Positions 26,507 through 35,425 are shown, counted from the first letter of the stretch. The stretch is DNA of 64,000 nt from DUML01 sp050949905 (GCA_050949905.1 JBMNGP010000019.1:1-64000); one strand, 5' to 3'. Notes: a model not told the origin generated them from the sequence alone. Numbers and translations: made by a program.

Positions 26507-26725
26507 TTACTTAAATCTATAAACAATGCGCCCTCTGGTCAGGTCATAGGGAGAGAGCTCCACGGTGACCCGATCCCCGGGAAGAATCCTAATGAAATGC
26601 ATGCGAATCTTGCCGGAGACGTGTGCCAGAACCTTGTGCCCGTTATTCAGTTCGACGCGAAACATCGCATTCGGCAGTGGTTCTAAGACCTTACCCTCTA
26701 CCTCAATAACATCTTCTTTGGACAT
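26507..26725 (-). CDS. infA: Translation initiation factor IF-1
   Basis: The 72-residue S1-type OB-fold protein occupies the ribosomal A site during initiation. It contains VIEVEGKVLEPLPNAMFRVE and the ending LTRGRIVYRFK. I choose the ATG at 26725, nine bases after GGAGG, over one two codons upstream that is too close to that site. Confidence 0.97.
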   Translation of the reverse strand: MSKEDVIEVEGKVLEPLPNAMFRVELNNGHKVLAHVSGKIRMHFIRILPGDRVTVELSPYDLTRGRIVYRFK

Positions 26726-26767
26726 TAGCATTTCCCTCCTTTGACACTATCTTTTCCGGTGGTAAGC

Positions 26768-27514
26768 TTAAGTTCGAGTTAGTATTTCAGGGCCGTTTTC
26801 TGTAATGGCCACTGTGTGTTCGAAATGCGCCGAGGCTCGGCGATCTTTGGTTACTACTGTCCAGTGATCCTCAAGAGTTTCTACCTGGTAGCTTCCTAAG
26901 TTAACCATTGGTTCTATCGCCAGGGCCATTCCTATCTCGAGTCTCGGCCCCCTGCCGGGTTTGCCAAAGTTGGGTATCTGTGGTTCCTCATGCATTTTTC
27001 TGCCAATTCCGTGCCCTACATAATCCCGCACTACCGACATCCCATTTTTCTCAACATAGGATTGGATAGCATAAGAAATATCTTGAAGACGTTTTCCTTT
27101 ACGGGCTTGAACAATACCCAGCTCTAATGATTTACTGGTTACTGCCAGCAAATTGGCTAATTCTGTGCTGATTTCGCCAACCGGCAGTGTAATTGCAGCG
27201 TCACCAACATAACCTTTGTAAATAGCACCACAATCAATACTGATAATATCACCATTTTTCAGAGCTCTTAAACCGGGAATCCCGTGAACCACCTCTTCAT
27301 TCACTGATGTACAGAGACTGGCGGGAAAACCGTTGTAACCCTTAAAAGCCGGAATTGCGTTGCATTTCCTAATGTGCTGCTCTGCGGCCTTGTCAAGTTC
27401 CTCAGTTGTAACTCCCGGTTTAACCATTTCCCGCATAATTTCCAGAACCTCGGCTACAATCCGGCCGGCTTGCCGCATCAGCTCCAGCTGATCTTTACTT
27501 TTCAGTTCAATCAT
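26768..27514 (-). CDS. map: Type I methionine aminopeptidase
   Basis: The protein has 248 residues from the ATG at 27514 (MIELKSKDQ), with GGAG seven bases upstream inside the end of adk. It removes the initiator methionine from new proteins. Metal-binding motifs are visible: SIDCGAIYKGYVGDAAIT, YVGHGIGRKMHE and AIEPMVNLG. It starts 4 bases after the adk stop, so expression is probably coupled. Confidence 0.97.
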   Translation of the reverse strand: MIELKSKDQLELMRQAGRIVAEVLEIMREMVKPGVTTEELDKAAEQHIRKCNAIPAFKGYNGFPASLCTSVNEEVVHGIPGLRALKNGDIISIDCGAIYKGYVGDAAITLPVGEISTELANLLAVTSKSLELGIVQARKGKRLQDISYAIQSYVEKNGMSVVRDYVGHGIGRKMHEEPQIPNFGKPGRGPRLEIGMALAIEPMVNLGSYQVETLEDHWTVVTKDRRASAHFEHTVAITENGPEILTRT

Positions 27515-27518
27515 GGTT

Positions 27519-28160
27519 CTACTCCAAAACGTCAAGAATACTGCGGAAAACCTGTTCTATTTCTTGATCGCCCCGGATTCTTTTTAAGAGTCCTTGTTTA
27601 CTGTAATAGGCAATTAAAGGCTCAGTTTGGTCATTATAGACCTTTAGGCGGTTCTCTGCTGTTTTGAGCGTATCATCGCTGCGTTGGAACAGTTCTCCTC
27701 CGCATTTGTCGCATACTTTCTGATCTTTAGGAGGATTGAAAACAGTGTGAAAGGTTGAGCCGCACTTTTTACACACTCTACGCCCTGTAAGCCTTTCCAG
27801 GAGGATAGCATCGGCAACTTCGATGTTAAGCACTCCGTCCAGGCTCATGTTGAGATCGCTGAGGATTTTAGCCAAAGCATCCGCCTGGGCAGCCGTACGG
27901 GGAAACCCGTCCAGGAGGAAGCCGTTCTTGCAGTCAGCTTGCGCCAATCTGTCGGCTACGATCCCAATTGTAACTTCATCCGGGACCAAGGCACCTGCAT
28001 CCATATATTCTTTGGCCTTCATACCCAGAGGAGTTTGTTCTTTAATAGCTGCTCTGAACATATCACCTGTCGAAATATGAGGTATTTTATAGTGTTCAAT
28101 AAGCAGTTCGGCTTGTGTTCCTTTGCCAGCACCGGGAGGACCCATTAAGATTAGTCTCAT
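27519..28160 (-). CDS. adk: Adenylate kinase with zinc-binding lid
   Basis: The 213-residue enzyme interconverts ATP plus AMP and two ADP. The P-loop is GPPGAGKGTQA at residues 7-17. The lid domain carries two Cys-x2-Cys pairs (CKKCGSTF and CDKCGGE), a structural zinc site common in Gram-positive enzymes. It follows secY by 15 bases, as in most Firmicutes spc clusters. Confidence 0.98.
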   Translation of the reverse strand: MRLILMGPPGAGKGTQAELLIEHYKIPHISTGDMFRAAIKEQTPLGMKAKEYMDAGALVPDEVTIGIVADRLAQADCKNGFLLDGFPRTAAQADALAKILSDLNMSLDGVLNIEVADAILLERLTGRRVCKKCGSTFHTVFNPPKDQKVCDKCGGELFQRSDDTLKTAENRLKVYNDQTEPLIAYYSKQGLLKRIRGDQEIEQVFRSILDVLE

Positions 28161-28175
28161 TTTGTCAAGCGCCTC

Positions 28176-29465
28176 CTACTTCAAGAATCCCTGATAGTGC
28201 CGCTGCATGAGCTGCGCTTCCATCTGTTTCATGGTATCCAGGGCAACGCTTACAACGATCAGTAAGGATGTTCCTCCCAAATAAATATTTTGAATTCCGG
28301 TAAGTCCCATTACCATACTGGGAAGAACAGCTATGAGTGCCAGGAACAGTCCGCCGGCTAAAGTAACTTTACCTAAGATTTTAAACAAATAATCCGAAGT
28401 TGGCCGTCCAGGACGGATTCCTGGAATAAAGCCGCCGTATTTCTTGAGATTATCGGCTACATCTACCGGATTAAAGGTAATGCCGGTATAGAAGTAGGTA
28501 AAGAAGATAATCAGCAAAGCATATATGGTCAAATAAGGAATAGAATAAATTGAGCCATTCATTGAAAGCCACTTATTGGCAAACATCGCAAAACCCGAGG
28601 TTGGCGGCAGCCAGGTGGCAATTGTACCAGGAAAAGCCATTAGAGAAATACCGAAGATGATGGGGATAACACCCGCTTGGTTTACTTTTAAAGGTATATG
28701 CGAGCTTTGTCCGCCATAGACTCTGCGGCCAACTACCCTTTTGGCATACTGGACAGGAATTCTTCTTTGGCCTTCCTGAATAAATACTACACCGGCAATT
28801 ATTAGAGCTGCGATGATCAGTAAGCCGATAATTGAGAACCAGCCTATTTCGCCAACACTTAGGAGATTAACCAAATATTTAATGGCATCCGGCACGCCGG
28901 CAACGATACCGGCAAAAATGATGATGGAAATACCATTGCCAATACCGTTTTCCGTAATCTGCTCGCCCAGCCACATAAGAAAGGCCGTTCCCGCTGTTAA
29001 GACTAAAGCAATCATCAGGTAGATCGGAATCCTAAGGCTGGGTTCAGGAATGAGCAGTGCTCCCCTTAAGCCTATGGTAAGACCAAAACCATTAATGAAG
29101 CCTAATACTACCGTACTGTAACGAGTAAGCTGCACAATTTTCTTGCGGCCTTCTTCCCCTTCTTTGGATAATCTCTCCAAATAAGGAATAACGACCGTCA
29201 AAAGCTGAATGATAATGGAAGCGGTAATATAAGGCATAATACTTAAGGCAAAGACCGAGAAACGTTTCAGGGAACCACCGGAAAAGGTGTTGAAGAAGTC
29301 AAACAGCCCTCCGCTGCCCATCATCTCGGAAAGCAATTCACGATCCATGAAGGGAATCGGGATGTGAGCCCCGATCCTGAAGACCAGGAGCATAAGCAGA
29401 GTGAACCCTATTTTTTTGCGAATGCTTGGGACTCGCCACGCATCTTTCAGGGTCTCAAGTATCAA
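28176..29465 (-). CDS. secY: Preprotein translocase channel SecY
   Basis: The 429-residue membrane protein has about ten hydrophobic segments. Conserved text includes RIGAHIPIPFMD, the plug-region GGLFDFFNTFSGGSLKRFSV, and VNQAGVIPIIF. It forms the Sec channel with SecE, encoded here at 54235, and SecG. It starts one base after the rplO stop. Confidence 0.98.
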   Translation of the reverse strand: MILETLKDAWRVPSIRKKIGFTLLMLLVFRIGAHIPIPFMDRELLSEMMGSGGLFDFFNTFSGGSLKRFSVFALSIMPYITASIIIQLLTVVIPYLERLSKEGEEGRKKIVQLTRYSTVVLGFINGFGLTIGLRGALLIPEPSLRIPIYLMIALVLTAGTAFLMWLGEQITENGIGNGISIIIFAGIVAGVPDAIKYLVNLLSVGEIGWFSIIGLLIIAALIIAGVVFIQEGQRRIPVQYAKRVVGRRVYGGQSSHIPLKVNQAGVIPIIFGISLMAFPGTIATWLPPTSGFAMFANKWLSMNGSIYSIPYLTIYALLIIFFTYFYTGITFNPVDVADNLKKYGGFIPGIRPGRPTSDYLFKILGKVTLAGGLFLALIAVLPSMVMGLTGIQNIYLGGTSLLIVVSVALDTMKQMEAQLMQRHYQGFLK

Positions 29466-29466
29466 T

Positions 29467-29910
29467 TTATTCCACCTCTACTTTTCCACCGGCAGCAGTA
29501 ATCTTCTCTGCTGCTGTTTTACTTACTTTCTGTACTTTGACAGTAAGTGCTTTGGTTAATTCACCTTCTCCCAGGACTTTGACACCATCAAGAGTCTTCT
29601 TGATAAGTCCAACGCCAAAGAGTGATTCGATGGTAACCTCTGCCCCTTGCTCAAATCTTTCTTCCAGATCGGCAACATTAATAATGTTATATTCCTTACG
29701 GAAAATATTTGTAAAGCCACGTTTAGGAATCCTACGGGTCATAGGCATCTGACCGCCTTCAAAGCCCGGACGGACACCGCCGCCGGAACGGGAGCCTTGG
29801 CCTTTATGGCCTCGACCTGCGGTATTACCCAAGCCGGAACCATTACCCCTTCCCACACGTTTGCGTGTTTTTGTCGAACCTTCTGCAGGCCTTAATTCAT
29901 GGAGTTTCAA
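29467..29910 (-). CDS. rplO: 50S ribosomal protein L15
   Basis: It probably starts at TTG (29910), eight bases after AAGGAGG, giving MKLHELRPAEGS and 147 residues. The in-frame GTG three codons upstream lies within that binding site. The glycine- and arginine-rich N-terminal half is typical of L15. rpmD, normally just upstream, is missing: only 66 bases separate this gene from rpsE. Confidence 0.96.
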   Translation of the reverse strand: MKLHELRPAEGSTKTRKRVGRGNGSGLGNTAGRGHKGQGSRSGGGVRPGFEGGQMPMTRRIPKRGFTNIFRKEYNIINVADLEERFEQGAEVTIESLFGVGLIKKTLDGVKVLGEGELTKALTVKVQKVSKTAAEKITAAGGKVEVE

Positions 29911-29976
29911 TGCGGACACCTCCTTACTTTTGCAACACTGTTTCTGTGATTAGCCTGTCTTAAACTTCTTTGAGCG

Positions 29977-30477
29977 TTAACCTAAAATTTCTTCCACAGT
30001 TTTTCCGCGCATCTTGGCTACTTCGTCTTCTCTTTTCAGAGACTTCAGTCCAGCCATGGTGGCATTAACAACATTATGTGGATTGGATGTTCCCAGTGAT
30101 TTTGTGAGTATATCTTTAACCCCCGCTGCTTCCAGTACCGCACGTACCGGCCCGCCGGCAATCACTCCGGTTCCTTTGGCAGCCGGTTTTAAGAGCACCT
30201 GGCCGGCGCCAAATCGGCCAATGATAGGATGAGGAATAGTTGTTCCTTTAATCGGTATGGAAACGAGGTTTTTCTTCGCATCATCTATCCCCTTGCGAAT
30301 AGCTTCGGGAACTTCGGTGGCTTTGCCCAGTCCGGCTCCGACCATGCCGTTGCCGTCACCGACAACAACCAAGGCGCTAAAGCTGAAGCGTCTGCCGCCT
30401 TTGACGACCTTAGCTACACGGGCAATATGGACGATCGTTTCTGTTAGTTCCAGTTTGCTGGGATCGATACTTGACAA
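29977..30477 (-). CDS. rpsE: 30S ribosomal protein S5
   Basis: The 166-residue protein starts at TTG with GGAGGG upstream (MSSIDPSKLEL). It has VVKGGRRFSFSALVVVGDG and GLGKATEVPEAIRKG, both classic S5. It lines the mRNA entry channel and affects decoding accuracy. It is followed directly by rplO with no rpmD between. Confidence 0.98.
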   Translation of the reverse strand: MSSIDPSKLELTETIVHIARVAKVVKGGRRFSFSALVVVGDGNGMVGAGLGKATEVPEAIRKGIDDAKKNLVSIPIKGTTIPHPIIGRFGAGQVLLKPAAKGTGVIAGGPVRAVLEAAGVKDILTKSLGTSNPHNVVNATMAGLKSLKREDEVAKMRGKTVEEILG

Positions 30478-30501
30478 TGAGTTTCCCTCCTTTTCATTTT
30501 A

Positions 30502-30876
30502 TTAGAAGTCCAGCCCTGCTTCTCTGGCACCATCGGCCAGAGCTGCTATTCTACCATGATAAAGGCTGCCGCCGCGGTCATAAACAACCTTGGTGATTCC
30601 CTTGGCCAGCGCCTTCTTGGCAATCATTTCGCCTACTTTTTTTGCACCTTCGATATTTCCTCCAGAAAGCTCGCCGGCTTTAAATTCCGGTTCTACCGAA
30701 GAGGCTGCAACAATTGTTACGCCAAGATCATCATTTATAACTTGAGCATAAATGTGATTTAAACTCCGGAATACGGAAAGCCTTGGTCTCTCAGCTGTTC
30801 CGTGGATTTTTTTGCGCACGCTTTTATGCTTTTCTCTTAATACTTTTCTGCGGTCAGTTCTTTTTATCAAGCACAT
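30502..30876 (-). CDS. rplR: 50S ribosomal protein L18
   Basis: The 124-residue protein binds 5S rRNA. It contains RPRLSVFRSLNHIYAQVIND and the C-terminal YDRGGSLYHGRIAALADGAREAG. The ATG at 30876 sits very close to AAAGGGTG; a TTG two codons later (MIKRTDRR) has better spacing and may be the real start. Confidence 0.97.
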   Translation of the reverse strand: MCLIKRTDRRKVLREKHKSVRKKIHGTAERPRLSVFRSLNHIYAQVINDDLGVTIVAASSVEPEFKAGELSGGNIEGAKKVGEMIAKKALAKGITKVVYDRGGSLYHGRIAALADGAREAGLDF

Positions 30877-30913
30877 TCACCCTTTCTATGCGGCAAGAGA
30901 TTTTGCCCTTACC

Positions 30914-31456
30914 TTACTTCTTGGCTCCGGTTTTACCTTCTTTGCGACGGATAACTTCTTTATCGTATTTGATACCTTTGCCTTTATAGGGCTCCGGCGG
31001 GCGTTGTTCACGGACGTTGGCAGCGAACACCCCGACTTTTTCTTTATCGATTCCCTTAACAATCACCTTATTAGGCGCGGGAACCTCTATCTCGATACCT
31101 TCCCAAGGTTCCATTTCCACAGGATGGGATTTGCCAACCGCGAGTACCAGTTTCTTACCCTGAAGTGAGGCACGATAGCCTACTCCTACCAAATCCAGGT
31201 TTTTGCTGAAACCGTTGGTCACTCCTTCAATCATATTGGCCAGAAGAGTACGGGTAAGGCCATGAAAAGAGCGCTGCTTCGGCTCATCACTGGAACGGGT
31301 AACATTAATGGTATTACCCTCAATGGCAATGGTTATCTCCGGGCGAAATTCCCTGGTAAGAGTGCCTTTGGGGCCTTTGACCGTCACGAAATTGCCTTCT
31401 TGTTTTACTTCAACCCCGCTGGGAATGGTAATAGGTTTTCTACCAATTCGAGACAT
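30914..31456 (-). CDS. rplF: 50S ribosomal protein L6
   Basis: The 180-residue protein has two L6 domains. It begins MSRIGRKPITIPSGVEV and ends with the L6 signature PEPYKGKGIKYDKEVIRRKEG. It lies near the sarcin-ricin loop of 23S rRNA. Its spacing to rpsH is 18 bases. Confidence 0.98.
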   Translation of the reverse strand: MSRIGRKPITIPSGVEVKQEGNFVTVKGPKGTLTREFRPEITIAIEGNTINVTRSSDEPKQRSFHGLTRTLLANMIEGVTNGFSKNLDLVGVGYRASLQGKKLVLAVGKSHPVEMEPWEGIEIEVPAPNKVIVKGIDKEKVGVFAANVREQRPPEPYKGKGIKYDKEVIRRKEGKTGAKK

Positions 31457-31474
31457 ATTCTACACCTCCATCCT

Positions 31475-31876
31475 TTACCAAATGTAGCAAATAACTTCTC
31501 CACCTAAACCTTCTTTGCGAGCCTGTCTGTCAGGCATGATGCCTTTGGAGGTAGATATTACTGCAACTCCCAGACCCCCTAGTACTTTAGGAATCTGATC
31601 TTTTTTGGCGTAAACTCGAAGACCGGGGCGGCTGATGCGCTTTAAGCCGGTGATCACACGTTCCCGGTTTGGGCCGTATTTTAGATATACTCTGATCACG
31701 CCCTGTTTATTGTCCTCGATGACTTCATAATCCTTAATAAAGCCTTCCTGTTTCATCAGTTCGGCGAGAGCTTTCTTGATATTTGAGCCAGGTATCTCCA
31801 CTTTATCGTGATATACCATTCCGGCATTACGAATCCTTGTCAAGAAATCGGCAATAGGATCAGATGCTAATGACAC
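31475..31876 (-). CDS. rpsH: 30S ribosomal protein S8
   Basis: The 133-residue protein binds the central domain of 16S rRNA. It contains DPIADFLTRIRNAGM and the C-terminal ISTSKGIMPDRQARKEGLGG. In E. coli S8 represses the spc operon; I cannot identify such a site here. Confidence 0.98.
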   Translation of the reverse strand: MSLASDPIADFLTRIRNAGMVYHDKVEIPGSNIKKALAELMKQEGFIKDYEVIEDNKQGVIRVYLKYGPNRERVITGLKRISRPGLRVYAKKDQIPKVLGGLGVAVISTSKGIMPDRQARKEGLGGEVICYIW

Positions 31877-31904
31877 TGAAGTTTCCCCCTTTCTCCAATA
31901 ATGC

Positions 31905-32090
31905 TTACCAACTAGCCTTGGTTATTCCAGGCAGTTCGCCTTTATAAGCCAGTTCTCTGAAGCATATCCTGCATATTCCAAATTTGCGCATATACGCATG
32001 CGGGCGGCCGCATACTTTACAGCGGTTATGCCAGCGCACAGAATATTTCGGTTTATTTGCTTGCCGAACCATCATTGATTTTTTGGCCAT
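31905..32090 (-). CDS. rpsN: 30S ribosomal protein S14 type Z
   Basis: The 61-residue protein is the short zinc-binding S14. Its ligands are the pairs CKVC (residues 23-26) and CRIC (39-42). It lies between rplE and rpsH, its normal spc position. No zinc-free paralogue is in this window. Confidence 0.98.
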   Translation of the reverse strand: MAKKSMMVRQANKPKYSVRWHNRCKVCGRPHAYMRKFGICRICFRELAYKGELPGITKASW

Positions 32091-32125
32091 TATTTAAGCC
32101 TCCTTAAATCTAGTCCTTAAAGAGT

Positions 32126-32665
32126 CTAGTCGCGAAACGGCATGCCAAATCCCCGTAAAAGTTCCTTGGCTTCCTCATCGGTCTTGGCTGTTGTCACAAA
32201 GACAATATCCATTCCCCTAAGTTTATCGATTTTATCAAAATTGATTTCAGGGAAAATCAGTTGTTCTTTCAGTCCCAGAGTATAATTCCCTCTGCCGTCG
32301 AATGACTTGCCGGATACTCCTTGGAAGTCCCTCACCCGAGGAAGAGCAACATTGATGAGTTTATCTGCAAATTCATACATTCTGTCGCCTCTCAAGGTAA
32401 CTTTAACCCCAATAGGCATCCCTGTACGAAGTTTAAAAGCAGCAATGGATTTCTTAGCTTTAGTAACTACCGGTCTCTGGCCGGAGATAGTCATGATATC
32501 TTCAATTGCCGAATCAATGGCTTTGGGATTTTGGATAGCTTCCCCTAAGCCAATATTGATAACCACTTTTTCCAAACGCGGTGTTTGCATGACGTTTTTA
32601 TAATTAAATTTCTTCTGAAGTGCCGGGGTTACTTCATTTTTATACAAATCTTTTAAGCGGGCCAC
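32126..32665 (-). CDS. rplE: 50S ribosomal protein L5
   Basis: The 179-residue protein starts MARLKDLYKNEVTPALQKKF, has PRLEKVVINIGLGEA and ends ELLRGFGMPFRD. It binds 5S rRNA and contacts P-site tRNA. It follows rplX by 21 bases. Confidence 0.98.
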   Translation of the reverse strand: MARLKDLYKNEVTPALQKKFNYKNVMQTPRLEKVVINIGLGEAIQNPKAIDSAIEDIMTISGQRPVVTKAKKSIAAFKLRTGMPIGVKVTLRGDRMYEFADKLINVALPRVRDFQGVSGKSFDGRGNYTLGLKEQLIFPEINFDKIDKLRGMDIVFVTTAKTDEEAKELLRGFGMPFRD

Positions 32666-32686
32666 CAGAGTACCTCCCTTCCAGAA

Positions 32687-33031
32687 TTACTTCTTATTTT
32701 GATCCGGTAAGTTGTGACCGCATTTCTTGCAGACCCTTACTTTTCCTTCTCCGGTTTCTTTGATACTTTTTCTGGTTACAGAATTACATTCTGTGCAGTA
32801 GAGCATAACATTAGAGCTGTGAATCGGTGCTTCGATATCCATGATTCCACCCTGAGGCATGCTTTTAGTGGGTTTCTGGTGCTTCTTCACGACATTGACC
32901 TTTTCCACTACAACTCGGCTTTTATCCGGAATCACTTCGAGCACCTTGCCTTTTTTGCCTGCATCTTTGCCCGTTATAACCATAACCATGTCGCCTTTTT
33001 TGACATGCACTTTTGTTCTTGCGGCGGACAT
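32687..33031 (-). CDS. rplX: 50S ribosomal protein L24 with C-terminal CxxC pairs
   Basis: The 114-residue protein has an N-terminal KOW motif (KKGDMVMVITGKDAGKKGKV). It initiates large-subunit assembly. The C-terminal extension carries two Cys-x2-Cys pairs, CTEC and CKKC, and so looks able to bind zinc; many L24 proteins lack these cysteines. It follows rplN by 30 bases. Confidence 0.97.
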   Translation of the reverse strand: MSAARTKVHVKKGDMVMVITGKDAGKKGKVLEVIPDKSRVVVEKVNVVKKHQKPTKSMPQGGIMDIEAPIHSSNVMLYCTECNSVTRKSIKETGEGKVRVCKKCGHNLPDQNKK

Positions 33032-33061
33032 ATTTTCTTCACCTCCGTCCGACTTGACGTT

Positions 33062-33430
33062 TTATAATACTTCCGGTGCGAGTGAGACGATTTTCATATA
33101 ATCTTTTTCTCTCAGTTCCCGAGCTACTGGTCCAAAGATACGGGTACCACGCGGGCTTTTGTCGTCTTTAATAATGACTGCAGCATTCTCGGAAAACTTA
33201 ATATATGAACCGTCCGGTCTTTTGATCTCTTTTTTGGTTCTTACCACAACGGCTTTAACAACCTCACCTTTTTTGACAACGCCGCCTGGTGTTGCTTCTT
33301 TAACCGAAGCGATGATCACATCACCAATCGTGGCATAGCGGCGTTTAGAACCACCCAAAACCCGGATGCACAATAACTTTTTGGCTCCGGTATTATCTCC
33401 CACTTTAAGGGTTGATTCGGACTGAATCAT
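33062..33430 (-). CDS. rplN: 50S ribosomal protein L14
   Basis: The 122-residue protein starts MIQSESTLKVGDNTGAKKLL and ends REKDYMKIVSLAPEVL. It forms an intersubunit bridge and the binding surface for IF-6-like and RsfS factors. Gene order rpsQ-rplN-rplX is standard. Confidence 0.98.
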   Translation of the reverse strand: MIQSESTLKVGDNTGAKKLLCIRVLGGSKRRYATIGDVIIASVKEATPGGVVKKGEVVKAVVVRTKKEIKRPDGSYIKFSENAAVIIKDDKSPRGTRIFGPVARELREKDYMKIVSLAPEVL

Positions 33431-33471
33431 TGGGCGGACCCTCCTTTCCTGGCTGCTTGATATTTCTTGGC

Positions 33472-33732
33472 TTAGAGAACAACAGCCTTTTCTGTTACTT
33501 TAACCAGTCGCCAGTTTTTCTCTTTGCTTAAAGGCCTGGTTTCCATTATCAGAACAGTATCTCCAATTTTGGCTTCATTGTTCTCATCATGGACTTTATA
33601 TTTTTTGGTAGCTTTCATTGTCTTTTTATAGATAGGATGTTTTTTAGCTGTTTCTACAGCCACAACAATGGTTTTGTCCATTTTATCGCTGACAACTTTT
33701 CCTGTCCTAGTTTTGCGCAATGCTCTTTCCAA
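33472..33732 (-). CDS. rpsQ: 30S ribosomal protein S17
   Basis: The 86-residue OB-fold protein contains GKVVSDKMDKTIVVAVE and DTVLIMETRPLSKEKNWRLV, the S17 signature. It binds the 5' domain of 16S rRNA. It lies 23 bases after rpmC. Confidence 0.98.
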   Translation of the reverse strand: MERALRKTRTGKVVSDKMDKTIVVAVETAKKHPIYKKTMKATKKYKVHDENNEAKIGDTVLIMETRPLSKEKNWRLVKVTEKAVVL

Positions 33733-33755
33733 TGTTAGAGTGCCTCCTTTCTTCT

Positions 33756-33956
33756 CTAAGCGCGTCTTAGTTCACGCTCGCGGAGAATGGTCTTGCCTCT
33801 TGCTATCCCTTTACGAACCTCTTTAATTCGCATCGGGTTGTCAAGCTGACCGGTAGCTAATTGGAAACGCAAGTTGAATAATTCCGTTTTATAGCCATCA
33901 ATTTGTTTTAACAGTTCTTCGTCTGTCATATCACGGAAATTCTTATTCTTCGCCAT
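33756..33956 (-). CDS. rpmC: 50S ribosomal protein L29
   Basis: The 66-residue helical hairpin protein contains ELFNLRFQLATGQLDN and ends TILRERELRR. It sits at the exit tunnel near where trigger factor and SRP dock. Its start overlaps the end of rplP by 14 bases. Confidence 0.98.
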   Translation of the reverse strand: MAKNKNFRDMTDEELLKQIDGYKTELFNLRFQLATGQLDNPMRIKEVRKGIARGKTILRERELRRA

Positions 33957-34395
33957 TTACGCCACCTCCAACCTGTTCTCCGTCCTGATCTTCTTTGCGA
34001 ACGAACTTGCATTTAATCGGAAGTTTATGAGCTGCGAGTCTCAACGCTTCACGAGCTGTTTCCTCCGGAATACCGGCAAGCTCAAACATTATTCTGCCAG
34101 GTTTGACAACCGCAATCCAATACTCAGGGGTACCTTTACCGCTGCCCATCCGGGTCTCGGCCGGTTTGGCGGTGATTGGCCTGTCAGGAAAGATATTTAT
34201 CCAAACTTGACCGCCACGTTTAATATAGCGGGTCATGGCAATACGAGCGGCTTCAATTTGCCGGTTGGTAATCCAACCATTATCAAGAGCCATCAGTCCA
34301 TATTCCCCGTAAACAACTTTCGTCCCTTTATGAGCTGTCCCTTTTAAGGAAGGTCTGTGCTGTTTACGACGCTTTACTCTGGTAGGTACAAGCAT
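33943..34395 (-). CDS. rplP: 50S ribosomal protein L16
   Basis: The protein has 150 residues from the ATG at 34395 (MLVPTRVKRRKQHR), with GAAGGAGGAC upstream. The frame is open for 40 codons further up inside rpsC, but that part is not L16. Conserved stretches are GYEYGLMAL-like VVYGEYGLMAL, RYIKRGGQVWINIFPDRP and MGSGKGTPEYWIAVVKPG. It helps place A-site tRNA. Confidence 0.97.
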   Translation of the reverse strand: MLVPTRVKRRKQHRPSLKGTAHKGTKVVYGEYGLMALDNGWITNRQIEAARIAMTRYIKRGGQVWINIFPDRPITAKPAETRMGSGKGTPEYWIAVVKPGRIMFELAGIPEETAREALRLAAHKLPIKCKFVRKEDQDGEQVGGGVNGEE

Positions 34396-34396
34396 T

Positions 34397-35056
34397 TTAT
34401 TGTCCTCCTTCCTCCGAAACGGCCTTCTTGGCAGGAAGAACCTCGCCGCGGTAAATCCATACTTTGACACCGATTTTGCCGTAGGTCGTATTGGCTTCGG
34501 CAAAACCATAGTCAATATCCGCCCTTAGGGTATGCAGGGGCACTTTACCCTCGTTATACCATTCTGTGCGAGCTATTTCCGCACCGCCAAGTCGTCCGCT
34601 GCATGAGATTTTTATGCCTTGGGCTCCTGCACGCATGGTGCGTCCCACTGTTTGTTTCATTGCTCTGCGGAAAGAAATACGTTTTTCCAACTGTTGCGCT
34701 ACACTTTCGGCTACAAGTTGGGCGTCCAGTTCGGGTTTCTTAATTTCTACAATATTAACTGCTACTTGTTTCCCGGTCATGGCTTCCAAGGTTTTACGCA
34801 AATTTTCCACTTCTGTACCGCCACGTCCGATGACAATCCCAGGTTTGGCAGCATGCACAGATACTTTTACTCTGTTGGCTGCCCTTTCTATCTCAACTTT
34901 GGGTACTCCCGCTTGTTGCAATCTTTCCATAACATATTTACGAATTTTCAGGTCTTCGTGAAGGAGCTCTCCGTAGTTTTTATCAGCATACCAGCGGCCT
35001 TCCCACGTACGGATAATGCCAATACGCAGACCTTTGGGGTTAACTTTTTGACCCAT
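34397..35056 (-). CDS. rpsC: 30S ribosomal protein S3
   Basis: The protein has 219 residues from the ATG at 35056 (MGQKVNPKGLRIG), with AAGGAGG upstream; ten extra in-frame upstream codons are not typical of S3. The KH domain motif is VIGRGGTEVENLRKTL. It forms the mRNA entry site with S4 and S5. The gene starts 7 bases after rplV and stops one base before rplP. Confidence 0.98.
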   Translation of the reverse strand: MGQKVNPKGLRIGIIRTWEGRWYADKNYGELLHEDLKIRKYVMERLQQAGVPKVEIERAANRVKVSVHAAKPGIVIGRGGTEVENLRKTLEAMTGKQVAVNIVEIKKPELDAQLVAESVAQQLEKRISFRRAMKQTVGRTMRAGAQGIKISCSGRLGGAEIARTEWYNEGKVPLHTLRADIDYGFAEANTTYGKIGVKVWIYRGEVLPAKKAVSEEGGQ

Positions 35057-35063
35057 GCTTTGA

Positions 35064-35405
35064 TTATTCCTCCTTCTTATCACCAACGAACACGGTAATG
35101 TGACTGGTCCGCTTGCGGATCCTGTCCGCTCTACCCTGTGCTCGGGGCTTGATGCGTTTCAATGTCGGTCCTTGATCTACAAAGATTTTCGTTACATATA
35201 GATCATCCGGACTCAAATCCAGGTTGTGTTCTGCATTTGCCACCGCTGATTGCAAAACTTTGCTTACCGGCTCTCGGGAAATCTGCGGTGTGAATTTAAG
35301 AATAGCAAAAGCTTCCTCTACTTTCTTACCCCGGATCAAATCAACAACCTGACGCACCTTGCGAGGAGAGATACGGATAAATTTTGCCACAGCTTTAGTT
35401 TCCAT
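35064..35405 (-). CDS. rplV: 50S ribosomal protein L22
   Basis: The 113-residue protein starts METKAVAKFIRISPRKVRQV. The long beta-hairpin reaching into the exit tunnel ends in RIKPRAQGRADRIRKRTSHI. It lies 20 bases after rpsS. Confidence 0.98.
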   Translation of the reverse strand: METKAVAKFIRISPRKVRQVVDLIRGKKVEEAFAILKFTPQISREPVSKVLQSAVANAEHNLDLSPDDLYVTKIFVDQGPTLKRIKPRAQGRADRIRKRTSHITVFVGDKKEE

Positions 35406-35425
35406 TTCTAATTACCTCCTCTCAA

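Noticed and set aside
33943..34515. A 190-residue L16 with an N-terminal extension
   Set aside because: The extra 40 codons overlap rpsC and are not L16-like. The ATG at 34395 has a good binding site.
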